Below, one piece after another: positions 7,206-16,534 of a DNA stretch of 64,000 nucleotides (positions within the stretch are counted from its first letter, which is position 1; every line of letters starts with the position of its first letter). Under the pieces are notes generated by a model. That model did not search any database. It was not told where the DNA came from and was given only the letters and a program-made list of their open reading frames with translations. Both the position numbers and the translations under genes were made by a program. Source of the DNA: JAJXWB01 sp965246795 (lineage in GTDB: Bacteria > Pseudomonadota > Alphaproteobacteria > Rhizobiales > Beijerinckiaceae); NCBI GenBank assembly GCA_965246795.1, contig CBDFFN010000005.1, forward strand, positions 71,560 to 135,559, written 5' to 3'.

Positions 7206-8584
7206 GCGGCAGCTCCAGTAGGTGTTGCGAGGGCTTGACGGACGAGCGCGCGAAACCGGTCGCCGCGCACTTCGTAATTCGGGAACTGGTCGTAGGACGC
7301 GCAGGCCGGCGAAAGAAGCACGACGGGCTCGCGCGCCGATGAATTCGCGGCGTCGCTTGCGGCGTGGGCGACGGCAATGTCGAGCGTACCGCAGTCCTGG
7401 TGCGCGACGTGTCCGTTGAGCGTTACGGCAAAAGCAGCAGCGGACTCACCGATGAGATAGGCTTTTGCGATGCGCGGAAACAGCGGCGCGAGCGGCGCGA
7501 TGCCCTCCGACTTCGCGCGCCCACCAAGGATCCAATGGATGTCGTGGAAGGAGCCGAGCGCCTTCTCCGTCGCGTCGGCGTTGGTCGCTTTCGAGTCGTT
7601 GACGAAAAACACGCGACCCTGACGCGCGACTTCTTCCATGCGATGCGGCAGCCCACCGAAGGAGGCGAGCGCCGCTTGCAGCGCACGCAGATCGCGACGC
7701 GGCTCAAGTGCGAAGAGCGTCGCGACGGCAACGGCGGCGTTCTGTGCGTTGTGCATGCCGCGCAAGGTCGAAATGCCGGCGAGATCGGCGACGACTTCGG
7801 AGCCGCGGAGCAAACGCGTGCCATCGACGGTGATGTCGGCGCTTGTCAGGGTGTGTGTCGAGGTTGTCGTCTGATGCACTTGACGCCGTTGCGCGATGGC
7901 CTGTGTGAATGCATCGTCGACAGCGATCACTGCATGCACGCTTTTCGCGACCAGCCGCTCCTTGATGGCCGCGTAATTCTCTAGCGAGCCGTGCCGGTCG
8001 AGATGGTCGGGCGTAATGTTGAGCAGCACGCCGACGGACGGCGCGAGCGATGGCGTGAGATCGATCTGGAACGTCGAGAGTTCGAGCACATGCACGCGGG
8101 CTGTAGCCGGCGGCTCCAGCGCCAGCGCCGGTACGCCGATATTGCCACCCATCTGCACATCGGCACCAAGTTCGCGCAGCAGATGCGCGATGAGCGCCGT
8201 CGTCGTGGATTTGCCGTTCGTGCCGGTGATGGCGACAAAAGACGCATCGGACGCGTTTGCAGTCCGCTCACGACAAAATACTTCGATGTCGCCGATGATT
8301 TCGACGCCCGCGGCCTTGGCCAGCGGAACTGTCCAGTGCGGCGTCGGATGCGTCAGCGGCACGCCCGGCGAAAGCACGAAACTATCGAATGTCTGCCAGT
8401 CCGCCTGCGCGAGATCGGCAATATCGAAGCCTTCAGCCGTCGCCTTTTCGCGCGCGGCAGAACCGTCGTCCCAGCAAACCACCTTCGCGCCACCTGCAAC
8501 GAGGGCGCGCGCGGTCGCGAGCCCCGAGCCCCCGAGCCCGAAGAGCGCGACGCACTTTCCGGCGAAGGTGGTCGCCGGGATCAT
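7202..8584 (-). CDS. murD: UDP-N-acetylmuramoyl-L-alanine--D-glutamate ligase
   Basis: MurD adds D-glutamate to UDP-MurNAc-L-Ala using ATP. Over 460 residues it shows the Rossmann-like N-terminus (ALFGLGGSGLATARAL), the P-loop ITGTNGKSTTTALIAH near residue 120, the LNITPDHLDRHGS motif, and the C-terminal VNDSKATNADAT motif characteristic of MurD. Its stop overlaps the ftsW start as ATGA. It is separated from mraY by 113 bp that hold a dispersed repeat, the largest gap in this part of the operon. Confidence 0.97.
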   Translation of the reverse strand: MIPATTFAGKCVALFGLGGSGLATARALVAGGAKVVCWDDGSAAREKATAEGFDIADLAQADWQTFDSFVLSPGVPLTHPTPHWTVPLAKAAGVEIIGDIEVFCRERTANASDASFVAITGTNGKSTTTALIAHLLRELGADVQMGGNIGVPALALEPPATARVHVLELSTFQIDLTPSLAPSVGVLLNITPDHLDRHGSLENYAAIKERLVAKSVHAVIAVDDAFTQAIAQRRQVHQTTTSTHTLTSADITVDGTRLLRGSEVVADLAGISTLRGMHNAQNAAVAVATLFALEPRRDLRALQAALASFGGLPHRMEEVARQGRVFFVNDSKATNADATEKALGSFHDIHWILGGRAKSEGIAPLAPLFPRIAKAYLIGESAAAFAVTLNGHVAHQDCGTLDIAVAHAASDAANSSAREPVVLLSPACASYDQFPNYEVRGDRFRALVRQALATPTGAAA

Positions 8585-8599
8585 CTGCGCGCATCCCCA

Positions 8600-8700
8600 C
8601 CGCGTGGACTCACGCGAACGAAAAGGACTCGCGCCAGCTTCATATGCTGGAGCATGTCCTCGCTCGCCAAACCGTGTCCACTTTGGCGGGACATGCTTTA
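8600..8700. repeat. Dispersed palindromic repeat, full-length copy (murD-mraY gap)
   Basis: About 100 bp closely match 60241-60341 in the same orientation, including the shared GAAAAGGACTCGCGCCA block. The core is an inverted repeat: AGCATGTCC (8651-8659) pairs with GGACATGCT (8689-8697), and CGCCAAA pairs with TTTGGCG inside. Its right edge runs into the mraY stop codon. Shorter inverted copies are at 20638-20685 and 55293-55340. Confidence 0.85.
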
Positions 8701-9777
8701 GCGGACTTTCAGCGTCGAGAGGCCAACGAGCGCGAGCACGAACGCGATGATCCAGAAGCGCATCACGACTTGTGGCTCGGACCAGCCGAGCTGCTCGAAA
8801 TGATGATGGATCGGCGCCATCTTGAACACGCGCTTGCCGGTGAGCTTGAACGACGCGACCTGCAGGATCACTGAGATCGCCTCAACGACGAAAATTCCGC
8901 CGATGACGATGAGTTCGATCTCGTGCTTGACCGCGATAGCGACCGTGCCGATAAGGCCGCCGAGCGCGAGCGAGCCCGTGTCCCCCATGAAAATCTGCGC
9001 CGGCGGCGCGTTGAACCACAGGAACCCAAGTCCGGCACCGATCAAAGCGCTGCACACGATGGCAAGTTCGCCTGCGCCCGGCACGTAATTGATGCCGAGA
9101 TAGGACGAGAAAATCGTATTGCCTGCGAGATAGGCGATGATCGCGAATGTACCGCCGGCAATCATCGTCGGCACGATCGCGAGGCCATCGAGGCCATCGG
9201 TCAGATTCACGGAATTGCCGGCTGCGACGATGACGAACGGCCCGAACAGAAGAAAGAACAGGCCGAGATTGAGCGCATAATCCCTGCCGAACGGCAGCGC
9301 GATTTTCGTCACATTGGCGCTGCCGTAACGCATCATCGCGAGGCACGCGATAAGCGCGATGGCGAACTCGATCGCAAGACGCGCTTTGCCGGAGAAGCCT
9401 TTATGGCTCTGCCGAGTAACCTTCAGGTAATCGTCATAAAATCCGATGAGGCCGAAACCGACCATCACGAGCAGTACGACCCATACATAAGGGTTGCGCA
9501 GATTGGCCCAAAGCAGTGTGCCGACGACGAGGCCCGAGAGGATCATCAGGCCCCCCATCGTGGGCGTGCCCTTTTTCACGAGATGCGTCTGCGGTCCGTC
9601 GCTGCGGATCGGCTGGCCCTTGCCCTGTTTCAGGCGCAGCGACGCGATGATCGACGGACCGAAGAAAAAGACGAAAAGCAGTGCTGTCGCGGCCGCACCG
9701 GCGGCGCGAAATGTGATGTAGCGGAACAGGTTCAGCGGGCTGAACAGATAAGCGTAATCGGCGAGAAGGCTCAGCAT
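8698..9777 (-). CDS. mraY: Phospho-N-acetylmuramoyl-pentapeptide-transferase
   Basis: MraY transfers phospho-MurNAc-pentapeptide to undecaprenyl phosphate, making lipid I. The 359-residue protein has about ten membrane segments and the diagnostic motifs: GTPTMGG in the first cytoplasmic loop, FYDDYLKVTRQSHKG with the catalytic aspartates, NLTDGLDGLA, and the MAPIHHHFEQLGW histidine motif near the end. The start at 9777 (MLSLLADYAYLF) is chosen over an ORF start 14 codons upstream because it fits family length and follows the murF stop by four bases. Confidence 0.97.
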   Translation of the reverse strand: MLSLLADYAYLFSPLNLFRYITFRAAGAAATALLFVFFFGPSIIASLRLKQGKGQPIRSDGPQTHLVKKGTPTMGGLMILSGLVVGTLLWANLRNPYVWVVLLVMVGFGLIGFYDDYLKVTRQSHKGFSGKARLAIEFAIALIACLAMMRYGSANVTKIALPFGRDYALNLGLFFLLFGPFVIVAAGNSVNLTDGLDGLAIVPTMIAGGTFAIIAYLAGNTIFSSYLGINYVPGAGELAIVCSALIGAGLGFLWFNAPPAQIFMGDTGSLALGGLIGTVAIAVKHEIELIVIGGIFVVEAISVILQVASFKLTGKRVFKMAPIHHHFEQLGWSEPQVVMRFWIIAFVLALVGLSTLKVR

Positions 9778-9781
9778 CGGG

Positions 9782-11218
9782 TCAGCCTTCGGCCTGCTGC
9801 GCGTTGTCGGCGAAATCACGACGAAGGCGGTTGACGATCGATCCCATGCGGCTTCCGTTCGATCCCTTGATCATGACGACATCGCCATCGGCAATCGCGC
9901 CGACGACGATCGTTTCGAGCGATGCGGCATCCCGCGCGAAACCGCCACGACGCGCGTGGGGAAGCGCGTCGTAGAGATTGCGCATCAGTGGGCCAGCCGC
10001 AAAGACGACATCGACGTCGTTGCGCTCGACATCCGCGGCAATCGCGCCGTGCAGGGCGGCTGCCTCCGGTCCCAGTTCCAGCATGTCGCCGAGCACGGCG
10101 ACGCGGCGTCCACCGGGTTCGCGGGCAACGCTGCCGAGCACGTCGAGCGCCGCCGCCATCGAGACCGGATTGGCGTTGTAGCTTTCGTCGATGAGCGTGA
10201 TGGCGCAATCCTCGGTTTCGAGCTTTTCGCGCGTGCCGCGTCCGCTCGGCGGCGCGATCGAAGCGAGCGATGTTGCAGCTGCGTCGATGTCGCCGCCCAT
10301 CGCACGCAAGGCAAGCAGCACGGCGAGCGAATTCATGGCGATGTGGCGTCCGGGCATGCCGAGTCGATACGTGACACGACGGCCGAGAATGTCGGCCTCG
10401 ACGCGGGCGCCGTCGGCAGTCTCTTCGCAAGAGACGAGACGCGCCTCCGCTTTTTCATGCGCGCTGAAACCGAGCACGAAGCGCACGGGACCAGCCAGCG
10501 CAAGCTCTCGCAACCGCTCGAATTCCGCATCGTCGCGATTGAGCACGGCCACGCCGCCGCGCACGACGCCCGAGAAAATCTCGGCCTTCGCGTCCGCGAT
10601 GGCTTCGATCGAGCCGAGATGTTCGAGATGCACCGGCGCGATCTTTGTGATGATCGCGACATGCGGGCGCACCATGCCGACAAGCGGCGTGATCTCGCCG
10701 GCGTGGTTCATGCCGATCTCGAAAATACCGAAGCGGGTCGACGCGGGCATGCGCGCCAAGGTCAGCGGTACGCCCCAATGATTGTTGTAGGACGCGACGG
10801 AAGCATGTGTCGGCGCTTGCGCCGATAACACGTGCCGCAACATCTCTTTCGTCGTCGTTTTGCCGACAGAGCCGGTGACGGCGGCAATGCGCGCCTTGCT
10901 GCGTTTCCGCCCTGCGCCCGCAAGACCTTCGAGCGCACGCAAGGTATCGTGCACGACGTACAAACGGCCTTCGCCTTTCAGGGTATCGGCATGCGCCTCG
11001 TCGACGATGGCAGCTGCGGCCCCCATTTCGAATGCGCGACGCACATGCGCGTGGCCGTCGGAATTGTCGCCTCTCAGTGCAACGAAGAGATCGCCGGACA
11101 ACAGCGTACGCGTGTCGATGGAGATGCCGCGGACGCCCGCGCCGAGCGTTCCGGACACGCGGGCGTCGAGCGGCTTAACAAGCCCAAGCGCGGACCAGAG
11201 GGGTTTGTCGATCATCAT
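9782..11218 (-). CDS. murF: UDP-N-acetylmuramoyl-tripeptide--D-alanyl-D-alanine ligase
   Basis: MurF adds the D-Ala-D-Ala dipeptide made by Ddl to the UDP-MurNAc-tripeptide. The 478-residue protein carries the SIDTRTLLSGDLFVAL N-terminal motif, the P-loop VTGSVGKTTTKEML, and the central IDESYNANPVSMAAAL motif followed by AVLGDMLELG. The start overlaps the murE stop as ATGA, and a second in-frame ATG follows immediately. Domain order and length are typical. Confidence 0.97.
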   Translation of the reverse strand: MMIDKPLWSALGLVKPLDARVSGTLGAGVRGISIDTRTLLSGDLFVALRGDNSDGHAHVRRAFEMGAAAAIVDEAHADTLKGEGRLYVVHDTLRALEGLAGAGRKRSKARIAAVTGSVGKTTTKEMLRHVLSAQAPTHASVASYNNHWGVPLTLARMPASTRFGIFEIGMNHAGEITPLVGMVRPHVAIITKIAPVHLEHLGSIEAIADAKAEIFSGVVRGGVAVLNRDDAEFERLRELALAGPVRFVLGFSAHEKAEARLVSCEETADGARVEADILGRRVTYRLGMPGRHIAMNSLAVLLALRAMGGDIDAAATSLASIAPPSGRGTREKLETEDCAITLIDESYNANPVSMAAALDVLGSVAREPGGRRVAVLGDMLELGPEAAALHGAIAADVERNDVDVVFAAGPLMRNLYDALPHARRGGFARDAASLETIVVGAIADGDVVMIKGSNGSRMGSIVNRLRRDFADNAQQAEG

Positions 11219-12678
11219 GCGCCCCCTTTTGCGTTCGCCAGCGCGATGCGGACCGTCTCGTGGTCGGAGAACGGAAGCACCTCTGAACCGACGATCTGGC
11301 CCGTTTCATGGCCCTTGCCGGCCACGACGAGAATGTCGCCGCTGCGGAGTGCAGCGACGGCAGTCTCGATCGCTTTGTGTCGGTCGCCGATCTCGATGAC
11401 TTCCGCCGTGCCGTCGTGCGTGCCTGCGAGAATCTCCTGACGGATGATCGCCGGGCGTTCGCTCCGCGGGTTGTCGTCGGTGACATAGACGATGTCGGCG
11501 TCGCGCGAAGCGATCGCGCCCATTAGCGGCCGCTTGCCGCGATCGCGATCGCCGCCGCAGCCGAACAACGCAACGAGTCTGCCGCGCGTCAGGGGACGCA
11601 GCGTTTCGAGCACTTTCGCAAGCGCGTCGGGCTTGTGCGCGTAATCGACGAAAACATCGGCGCCGTCGCGTGTGCCGCTATGCTCAAGACGTCCAGGCGC
11701 GCCTTCGAGTTTTTCCAGCGCGGCAAAGACGTCGGCCGCGCGTTCGCCGGTCGCAATAGCAAGACCTGCGGCAACCAGTGCGTTCGAAACCTGGAACGCG
11801 CCTGCGAGTGGCAGACGGATTGTGTAGCGCTGCGCGTCGTGGTTCACCACGAGCGTCGTTGCACGCGCGTCCGCCTGTGCGCTTTCGAGATGGATGCCTT
11901 CGCCGCGCGCACCGATTGTCAGCACGGGACAGCCATGCACGCGTGCTGCGTCGGCCACGCGCTGCACGACATCGCTGTCGGCGTCGATTACGGCGGTCGC
12001 GCCAGATGGTAGCAGCGTCGAGAATAATCGCAGTTTTGCCGCGAGATATTCGTCGAGGTCAGCGTGATAGTCGAGATGGTCGCGCGACAGATTTGTGAAG
12101 CCTGCCGCCGCAAGCCGCACGCCGTCCAGACGGCGTTGGTCGAGCCCGTGCGACGATGCTTCCATTGCGAGATGCGTAACGCCGTCGCCTGCGATGCGGT
12201 CGAGCGTCTGGTGCAGCGTGACCGGGTCGGGCGTCGTCAGCGAACCGTAGGTGTCGCCGGATGGAGTCACGAGGCCGATCGTGCCGAGCGATGCTGCCTG
12301 CCGGCCGCAGGCGCGCCAGATCTGGCGCAGGAATGCGGCAACGGATGTCTTTCCGCTCGTGCCGGTGACGGCAGCGATGACGGCGGGCTGGCGGGGATGT
12401 AGACGCGCGGCCGCTGCGGCGAGCGCGGCGCGAACGTCGGCGATCGAAATGACCGGCACCGGCAGATCGACGGTGGGCGCACGTTCGGCGACAATCGCCA
12501 CCGCACCACGTCGTGCTGCATCGGCCGCGAAGGACAGTCCGTCCGCTTTCGCGCCGGACACCGCAAAAAACAGCGCACCGGGTACGATCGCGCGGCTGTC
12601 GGCCGACACGGTCGTGATGTCTTGGGAAGACAGGGCCGGCGGCAGGATGCTCGCCGGCAAAAGCTCGCCCAGCCGCAT
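11215..12678 (-). CDS. murE: UDP-N-acetylmuramoyl-tripeptide synthetase (meso-diaminopimelate-adding)
   Basis: MurE adds the third amino acid of the stem peptide. The 487-residue protein has the SADSRAIVPGALFFAV N-terminus, the P-loop AVTGTSGKTSVAAFL, and DDNPRSE in the C-terminal domain, the motif that marks meso-diaminopimelate specificity and fits a Gram-negative cell wall. The ATG at 12678 shares one base with the ftsI stop (TGATG). The open frame extends further upstream through ftsI, but that extension is shadow sequence. Confidence 0.96.
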   Translation of the reverse strand: MRLGELLPASILPPALSSQDITTVSADSRAIVPGALFFAVSGAKADGLSFAADAARRGAVAIVAERAPTVDLPVPVISIADVRAALAAAAARLHPRQPAVIAAVTGTSGKTSVAAFLRQIWRACGRQAASLGTIGLVTPSGDTYGSLTTPDPVTLHQTLDRIAGDGVTHLAMEASSHGLDQRRLDGVRLAAAGFTNLSRDHLDYHADLDEYLAAKLRLFSTLLPSGATAVIDADSDVVQRVADAARVHGCPVLTIGARGEGIHLESAQADARATTLVVNHDAQRYTIRLPLAGAFQVSNALVAAGLAIATGERAADVFAALEKLEGAPGRLEHSGTRDGADVFVDYAHKPDALAKVLETLRPLTRGRLVALFGCGGDRDRGKRPLMGAIASRDADIVYVTDDNPRSERPAIIRQEILAGTHDGTAEVIEIGDRHKAIETAVAALRSGDILVVAGKGHETGQIVGSEVLPFSDHETVRIALANAKGGA

Positions 12679-14435
12679 CAATGTGCGCCGGCCGGCGGTT
12701 TCGCCGGAATGTTGGCCATGCCGTAGCCGAGGCGCGCCAGCAACGGGAAGGGCTGTGCGGGCGGATCGAAACGCGGCGGCAAACCGAGGATCGGCCCGGC
12801 ACGCTCGACGATCTTGCCCGTGATGGCGCCGGAGTTCCACGCCGCCGTCGCGTAGCCATGCGTCTCCGGCAGCCCCTGCGGCTCGTCGAGGATTGTCATG
12901 AAAAGGTACTTCGGTTTGTCCGAGGGCGCGATCGCCATGAACGTCGTAAAAAGCCGGGTCTTCGAATAGCGGCCACCGATCACTTTTTCGGCGGTGCCGG
13001 TCTTTCCGCCGACGAAATAGCCGGGAATGTTCGTCGTCTTGGCGCTGCCGATCTCTGCGTTGAGGCGCATGAGATAACGCATGCTCTCGCTCACTTCCGG
13101 GCGTACGACGCGCGGTGCATCCTTGCGCGCATCGTCTTCGTTGCGTTTCAGGAAGGTGGGCTTGACGAGCTGACCTCCGTTGACGAGTGCGCCGACGGCC
13201 ATCATCGCCTGCAGTGGCGCGACCGCGAGACCGTGGCCGAACGCGATGGTCATCGTGTTCAGCTCGCCCCAGTTCTTCGGCACGATCGGCTCGGCGTTTT
13301 CGGGCAACTCAGTCCGGAGACGATCAAGCTGGCCCATCTTGCGCAGAAACGCCTTGTGGCCTTCGACACCGACCATCAGCGCCATGCGCGCGGTGCCGAT
13401 GTTTGAGGAATAGGTGAAGACTTCCGGCACGCTCAGCGCGCGGCGTTGTGCGTGGTAATCGTGAATGGCGAAGCGACCGGAGCGCAATTCGTTGCGCGCG
13501 TCGAGCCGCGAATTCAGGTTTACCTTGTTGGCTTCGAGCGCCATCGCGATGGAGATCGCCTTGAAGGTCGAGCCCATCTCGAAGACGCCGACGTTGAGCC
13601 GGTTGATGTGGTTCGGTTCGAGCGCATCGACCGGATTGTTCGGATCGTAGTCGGGCATGGACGCATAGGCGATGATCTCGCCTGTGTTGACGTCCATAAT
13701 CGCGGCGCCACCGGCCCGAGCCCTGTATTTCTCGATGCCCTTGGCAAGTTCGTCGCGCACGGCCTGCGTCGCGCGCAGATCGAGTGATAGCGAGACCGGC
13801 TGCAGCGTTTCCTGCGTCAGCTGGAAGCCGGCGCCGTGCAGGTCGGCGAGGCCCTGTCCGTCGATCCACTTCTCGATGCCGGCGATGCCGACATTATCGA
13901 TGTTTGCGAAGCCGAGCACATGCGCGCCGAGTGGGCCGTTCGGATAGACACGCTTGTTCTCCGGCCAGAAGCCGACACCGGGCAGGCCGAGGCGATAGAC
14001 CTCCGACTGCTGCTTCGGCGTAATCTCGCGCTTCACCCAGATGAAGCCCTTCTTCGATCCGAGCTTTTCACGCAATTCCTTCGAATCGAGATCGGGGAAG
14101 ACGGCGGTGATCAGTTCCGTCGCCTCGTCCTTGTCGATGATGCGGCGTGGCTCGGCGAAGACAGACATGGTCTTCACGTCGGTGGCCATCATCTCGCCGT
14201 TACGATCGACGATCTGCGGACGCGCACCGGAGCTTTGCTCGACCGCTGCACGGCGCAAGCTCGCGGGGTCTGGCTTGAAGCCGAAGTAGACGAGCCGCGC
14301 GCCGATGACGCAGTAAAGCGCGGCAAAACCGAGTGCGATAATTTTCAGCCGGCCGCCGCTCTTGCCGAGATGCGTGGCAAACATGCCCGCAACGGTCGTG
14401 CGCAAGCGTGTGAGGAGCGGCACCGGCGTCGTCAC
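12678..14435 (-). CDS. ftsI: Septal peptidoglycan D,D-transpeptidase FtsI (PBP3)
   Basis: FtsI cross-links septal peptidoglycan. The 585-residue class B penicillin-binding protein has a short cytoplasmic tail, one membrane anchor at about 32-50 (IIALGFAALYCVIGARLVYF), a non-catalytic pedestal with the DRNGEMMATD motif, and a transpeptidase domain with the three active-site motifs STFK, SSN and KTGT. The GTG at 14435 is preferred: it lies one base beyond the ftsL stop and gives the expected length, whereas the longer frame runs through ftsL. Confidence 0.95.
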   Translation of the reverse strand: MTTPVPLLTRLRTTVAGMFATHLGKSGGRLKIIALGFAALYCVIGARLVYFGFKPDPASLRRAAVEQSSGARPQIVDRNGEMMATDVKTMSVFAEPRRIIDKDEATELITAVFPDLDSKELREKLGSKKGFIWVKREITPKQQSEVYRLGLPGVGFWPENKRVYPNGPLGAHVLGFANIDNVGIAGIEKWIDGQGLADLHGAGFQLTQETLQPVSLSLDLRATQAVRDELAKGIEKYRARAGGAAIMDVNTGEIIAYASMPDYDPNNPVDALEPNHINRLNVGVFEMGSTFKAISIAMALEANKVNLNSRLDARNELRSGRFAIHDYHAQRRALSVPEVFTYSSNIGTARMALMVGVEGHKAFLRKMGQLDRLRTELPENAEPIVPKNWGELNTMTIAFGHGLAVAPLQAMMAVGALVNGGQLVKPTFLKRNEDDARKDAPRVVRPEVSESMRYLMRLNAEIGSAKTTNIPGYFVGGKTGTAEKVIGGRYSKTRLFTTFMAIAPSDKPKYLFMTILDEPQGLPETHGYATAAWNSGAITGKIVERAGPILGLPPRFDPPAQPFPLLARLGYGMANIPAKPPAGAH

Positions 14436-14436
14436 G

Positions 14437-14820
14437 TCAGCGTCCCGCGCTGGCTGGCGTCGACGATGTCGCGCTGGCCGGTGTGTTGGTCGGCTCGGCA
14501 ATGCCGAGGGCCTCGAGCTTGCGGCCGATGGCGTCGACACGTTGCGCACGCTCGGGCAGCGCCGCGAGAGCGCCGATCTGGCCAACGCCAGTCGCCTGCA
14601 GATCGAGATATTTGTCGGCGAGCGGCTGCAAACGTTCGGGCCGCGTCAGGAACGCCCATTCGGCGCGTTGCATGGCCAGCCCGTCGCGCGTCGTCTGGAT
14701 TTCGCGCTTCATCTTGGCGATCTGTTCCTGTCGGAAGACCGTCTGGTATTTGATCGAATAGGCGTAGATCGCCGACCCGAGCAGGGCGAGCGCGGCGGCG
14801 ACGTTGAGAAAGCGGATCAT
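14437..14820 (-). CDS. ftsL: Cell division protein FtsL
   Basis: FtsL is a small bitopic divisome protein that activates FtsW/FtsI. This 127-residue product has a very short cytoplasmic tail, a membrane segment at about 3-23 (FLNVAAALALLGSAIYAYSI), a periplasmic coiled-coil helix (EQIAKMKREIQTTRDGLAMQRAEW), and the LTRPERLQPLADKYL motif typical of alphaproteobacterial FtsL. The C-terminus is Ala/Ser/Thr-rich and probably disordered. Its start overlaps the rsmH stop by four bases. Confidence 0.93.
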   Translation of the reverse strand: MIRFLNVAAALALLGSAIYAYSIKYQTVFRQEQIAKMKREIQTTRDGLAMQRAEWAFLTRPERLQPLADKYLDLQATGVGQIGALAALPERAQRVDAIGRKLEALGIAEPTNTPASATSSTPASAGR

Positions 14821-15836
14821 CGCGTGCGCCCTCCGGTCTGAGGGAAGAGACGCGGCTCACCGCCGCGCGCCGGAGCGTCGGTGCGGGTCGCGGCGCGCAA
14901 TTTCGCGGAGCGCGCGCGCGGATTCCTGGCGATCTCGGCGTCGTCTGGAACCATGGGTTGCGGGCCGGAGAACTCGAAGGTCGGCGCAGCAACGGGCGGC
15001 TCGCCGGGCAGAAGTCGCGAGCGTGCCTGGCCCCGCCCGGACCGACCCGCGAGAAATTGCTTCACTATGCGGTCTTCCAGCGAGTGGAAGGTCACGACGG
15101 CAAGTTTGCCGCCGGGCGCCAAGGCTTCTTCTGCGCCGTCGAGTGCGCGAGACAATTCGCCGAGTTCGTCGTTGACGGCGATGCGCAGCGCCTGAAACGT
15201 GCGCGTCGCCGGATGCATCTCGCCGAATTTGTGACCGAGGAGGCTCTTCACGAGATCGGCGAGCGCCAATGTCGTCGTCACCGGCGCTGTTTCGCGACGC
15301 GCGACGATCGCACGCGCGATGCGGCGCGACGCGCGCTCGTCGCCGAACTGATAGAGAATGTCGGCAAGCTCGTCTTGCTCGGCCTGCGCCAGAATGTCGG
15401 CGGCGGTACGCCCGCTTGCCTCCATCCGCATGTCGAGCGGTGCATCCTGCCGAAACGAAAAGCCGCGCGAGGCCTCGTCGAGCTGCATTGAGGAGACGCC
15501 GATGTCGAGCACCATTCCGGCAAGCGGACCGAGGTCGCGTCTTACTTCGGAAAGATCGCCGAACCGGGCTTCGCGCAACATGAGCCGGTCGCCAAATTCA
15601 TCGACGAGCGGCGCACCTGCGGCGATGGCCGAGGGGTCGCGATCGAGCGCGACGACGCGCGTGTCAGGATAGGCGAGCAGCGCGCGCGTGTAGCCGCCGG
15701 CGCCAAATGTCCCATCGAGGAAGAGGCCGCCGCGCTCCGGCGCCAGCGCCGTAATCGCGGCATGGAGAAGCACGGGAATGTGTCGGGCCGGTCCGCCAGC
15801 GGGGTCTGCCGAAACTGCCCCGCCGCCCAAGGTCAT
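14817..15836 (-). CDS. rsmH: 16S rRNA (cytosine(1402)-N(4))-methyltransferase
   Basis: RsmH (MraW) methylates N4 of C1402 in the 16S rRNA P-site using S-adenosylmethionine. The 339-residue protein shows HIPVLLHAAI near the N-terminus, the SAM-binding motif DGTFGAGGYTRALL, VLDIGVSSMQLDEASRGFSF, and the C-terminal VTFHSLEDRIVKQF signature. The ATG at 15836 overlaps the mraZ stop as ATGA. The longer open frame is mraZ shadow. Confidence 0.97.
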   Translation of the reverse strand: MTLGGGAVSADPAGGPARHIPVLLHAAITALAPERGGLFLDGTFGAGGYTRALLAYPDTRVVALDRDPSAIAAGAPLVDEFGDRLMLREARFGDLSEVRRDLGPLAGMVLDIGVSSMQLDEASRGFSFRQDAPLDMRMEASGRTAADILAQAEQDELADILYQFGDERASRRIARAIVARRETAPVTTTLALADLVKSLLGHKFGEMHPATRTFQALRIAVNDELGELSRALDGAEEALAPGGKLAVVTFHSLEDRIVKQFLAGRSGRGQARSRLLPGEPPVAAPTFEFSGPQPMVPDDAEIARNPRARSAKLRAATRTDAPARGGEPRLFPQTGGRTR

Positions 15837-16333
15837 TCCCGTGCTCCACGCATCGGCGGGGGAGGGGACCCGGCCGCACCCTGGGCTCCGAACTCGCTGC
15901 GCCGTTCCTTCACCTGCCGCTTGGCCTCGGCAAGATGGGCGGCGAACCGTGTCGGTTCCCAGATCTGAAATTTTCGTCCGAGGCCAACGATCAGGGCCTC
16001 GTCCGCCAATCCTGCATATTTGCGGGCTGCCTCGCCGAGAAGAATGCGGCCCTCGCCGTCGATCTTCACGATTTCGCTTGGGGCATAGACTGCTGTCGCC
16101 AGCATGTCCCACTGCTCCGAATGCGGCGACAATCCCGTCAGAAGAGCTTCCACATCCTCCAGAAGGCCGTGCCCGCCGCAGTCGAGCGCTGGCTGATAGA
16201 GCGACTGAGAGAGGTAGAGGCCTTCGAACCCGTCGCGGTTCATCACCGTCCGGAAGGGCGCGGGAATCGAGAGCCGGCCCTTCGCATCGAAGCGATTGGT
16301 GAACTGTGAAACGAAGCGATTGACCTCGCCCAT
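15833..16333 (-). CDS. mraZ: Transcriptional regulator MraZ
   Basis: MraZ is the DNA-binding regulator that represses the dcw operon, of which it is the first gene. It has two SpoVT/AbrB-like swapped-hairpin repeats, visible as FDAKGRLSIPAPFR near the N-terminus and IDGEGRILLGEAARKYA in the second half. The 166-residue form starts at ATG 16333 (MGEVNRFVSQF); a GTG four codons upstream is possible and neither has a clear ribosome-binding site. A proline-rich tail makes it slightly longer than E. coli MraZ. Its predicted binding array is about 110 bp upstream. Confidence 0.94.
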   Translation of the reverse strand: MGEVNRFVSQFTNRFDAKGRLSIPAPFRTVMNRDGFEGLYLSQSLYQPALDCGGHGLLEDVEALLTGLSPHSEQWDMLATAVYAPSEIVKIDGEGRILLGEAARKYAGLADEALIVGLGRKFQIWEPTRFAAHLAEAKRQVKERRSEFGAQGAAGSPPPPMRGARE

Positions 16334-16439
16334 ACACGCACTCACGCCACGACACGCGTCCGGTCAGGCGAGCGGTCGGAGTTTTACGCAGCGGAACCGC
16401 GCAAAAACCGGACACAGCGGGCGCAATCGCCCCGCATGA

Positions 16440-16473
16440 CGGGATGATGTGGGATATCATGGGCCTATGTGGG
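16440..16473. promoter_or_regulatory. MraZ-box array upstream of mraZ
   Basis: Three TGGG elements recur at exactly 10-bp spacing (16450-16453, 16460-16463, 16470-16473) with a degenerate CGGG one period earlier (16440-16443). MraZ of other bacteria is known to bind TGGG repeats of this period upstream of its own operon. The array lies about 107-140 bp upstream of the mraZ start, consistent with autorepression of the dcw promoter. Confidence 0.75.
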
Positions 16474-16534
16474 CGTCAACGAATTGAGTCGAAACGGGAC
16501 ACCCGTCGCGAACGCCTATTAAGCTTTGCGATGG

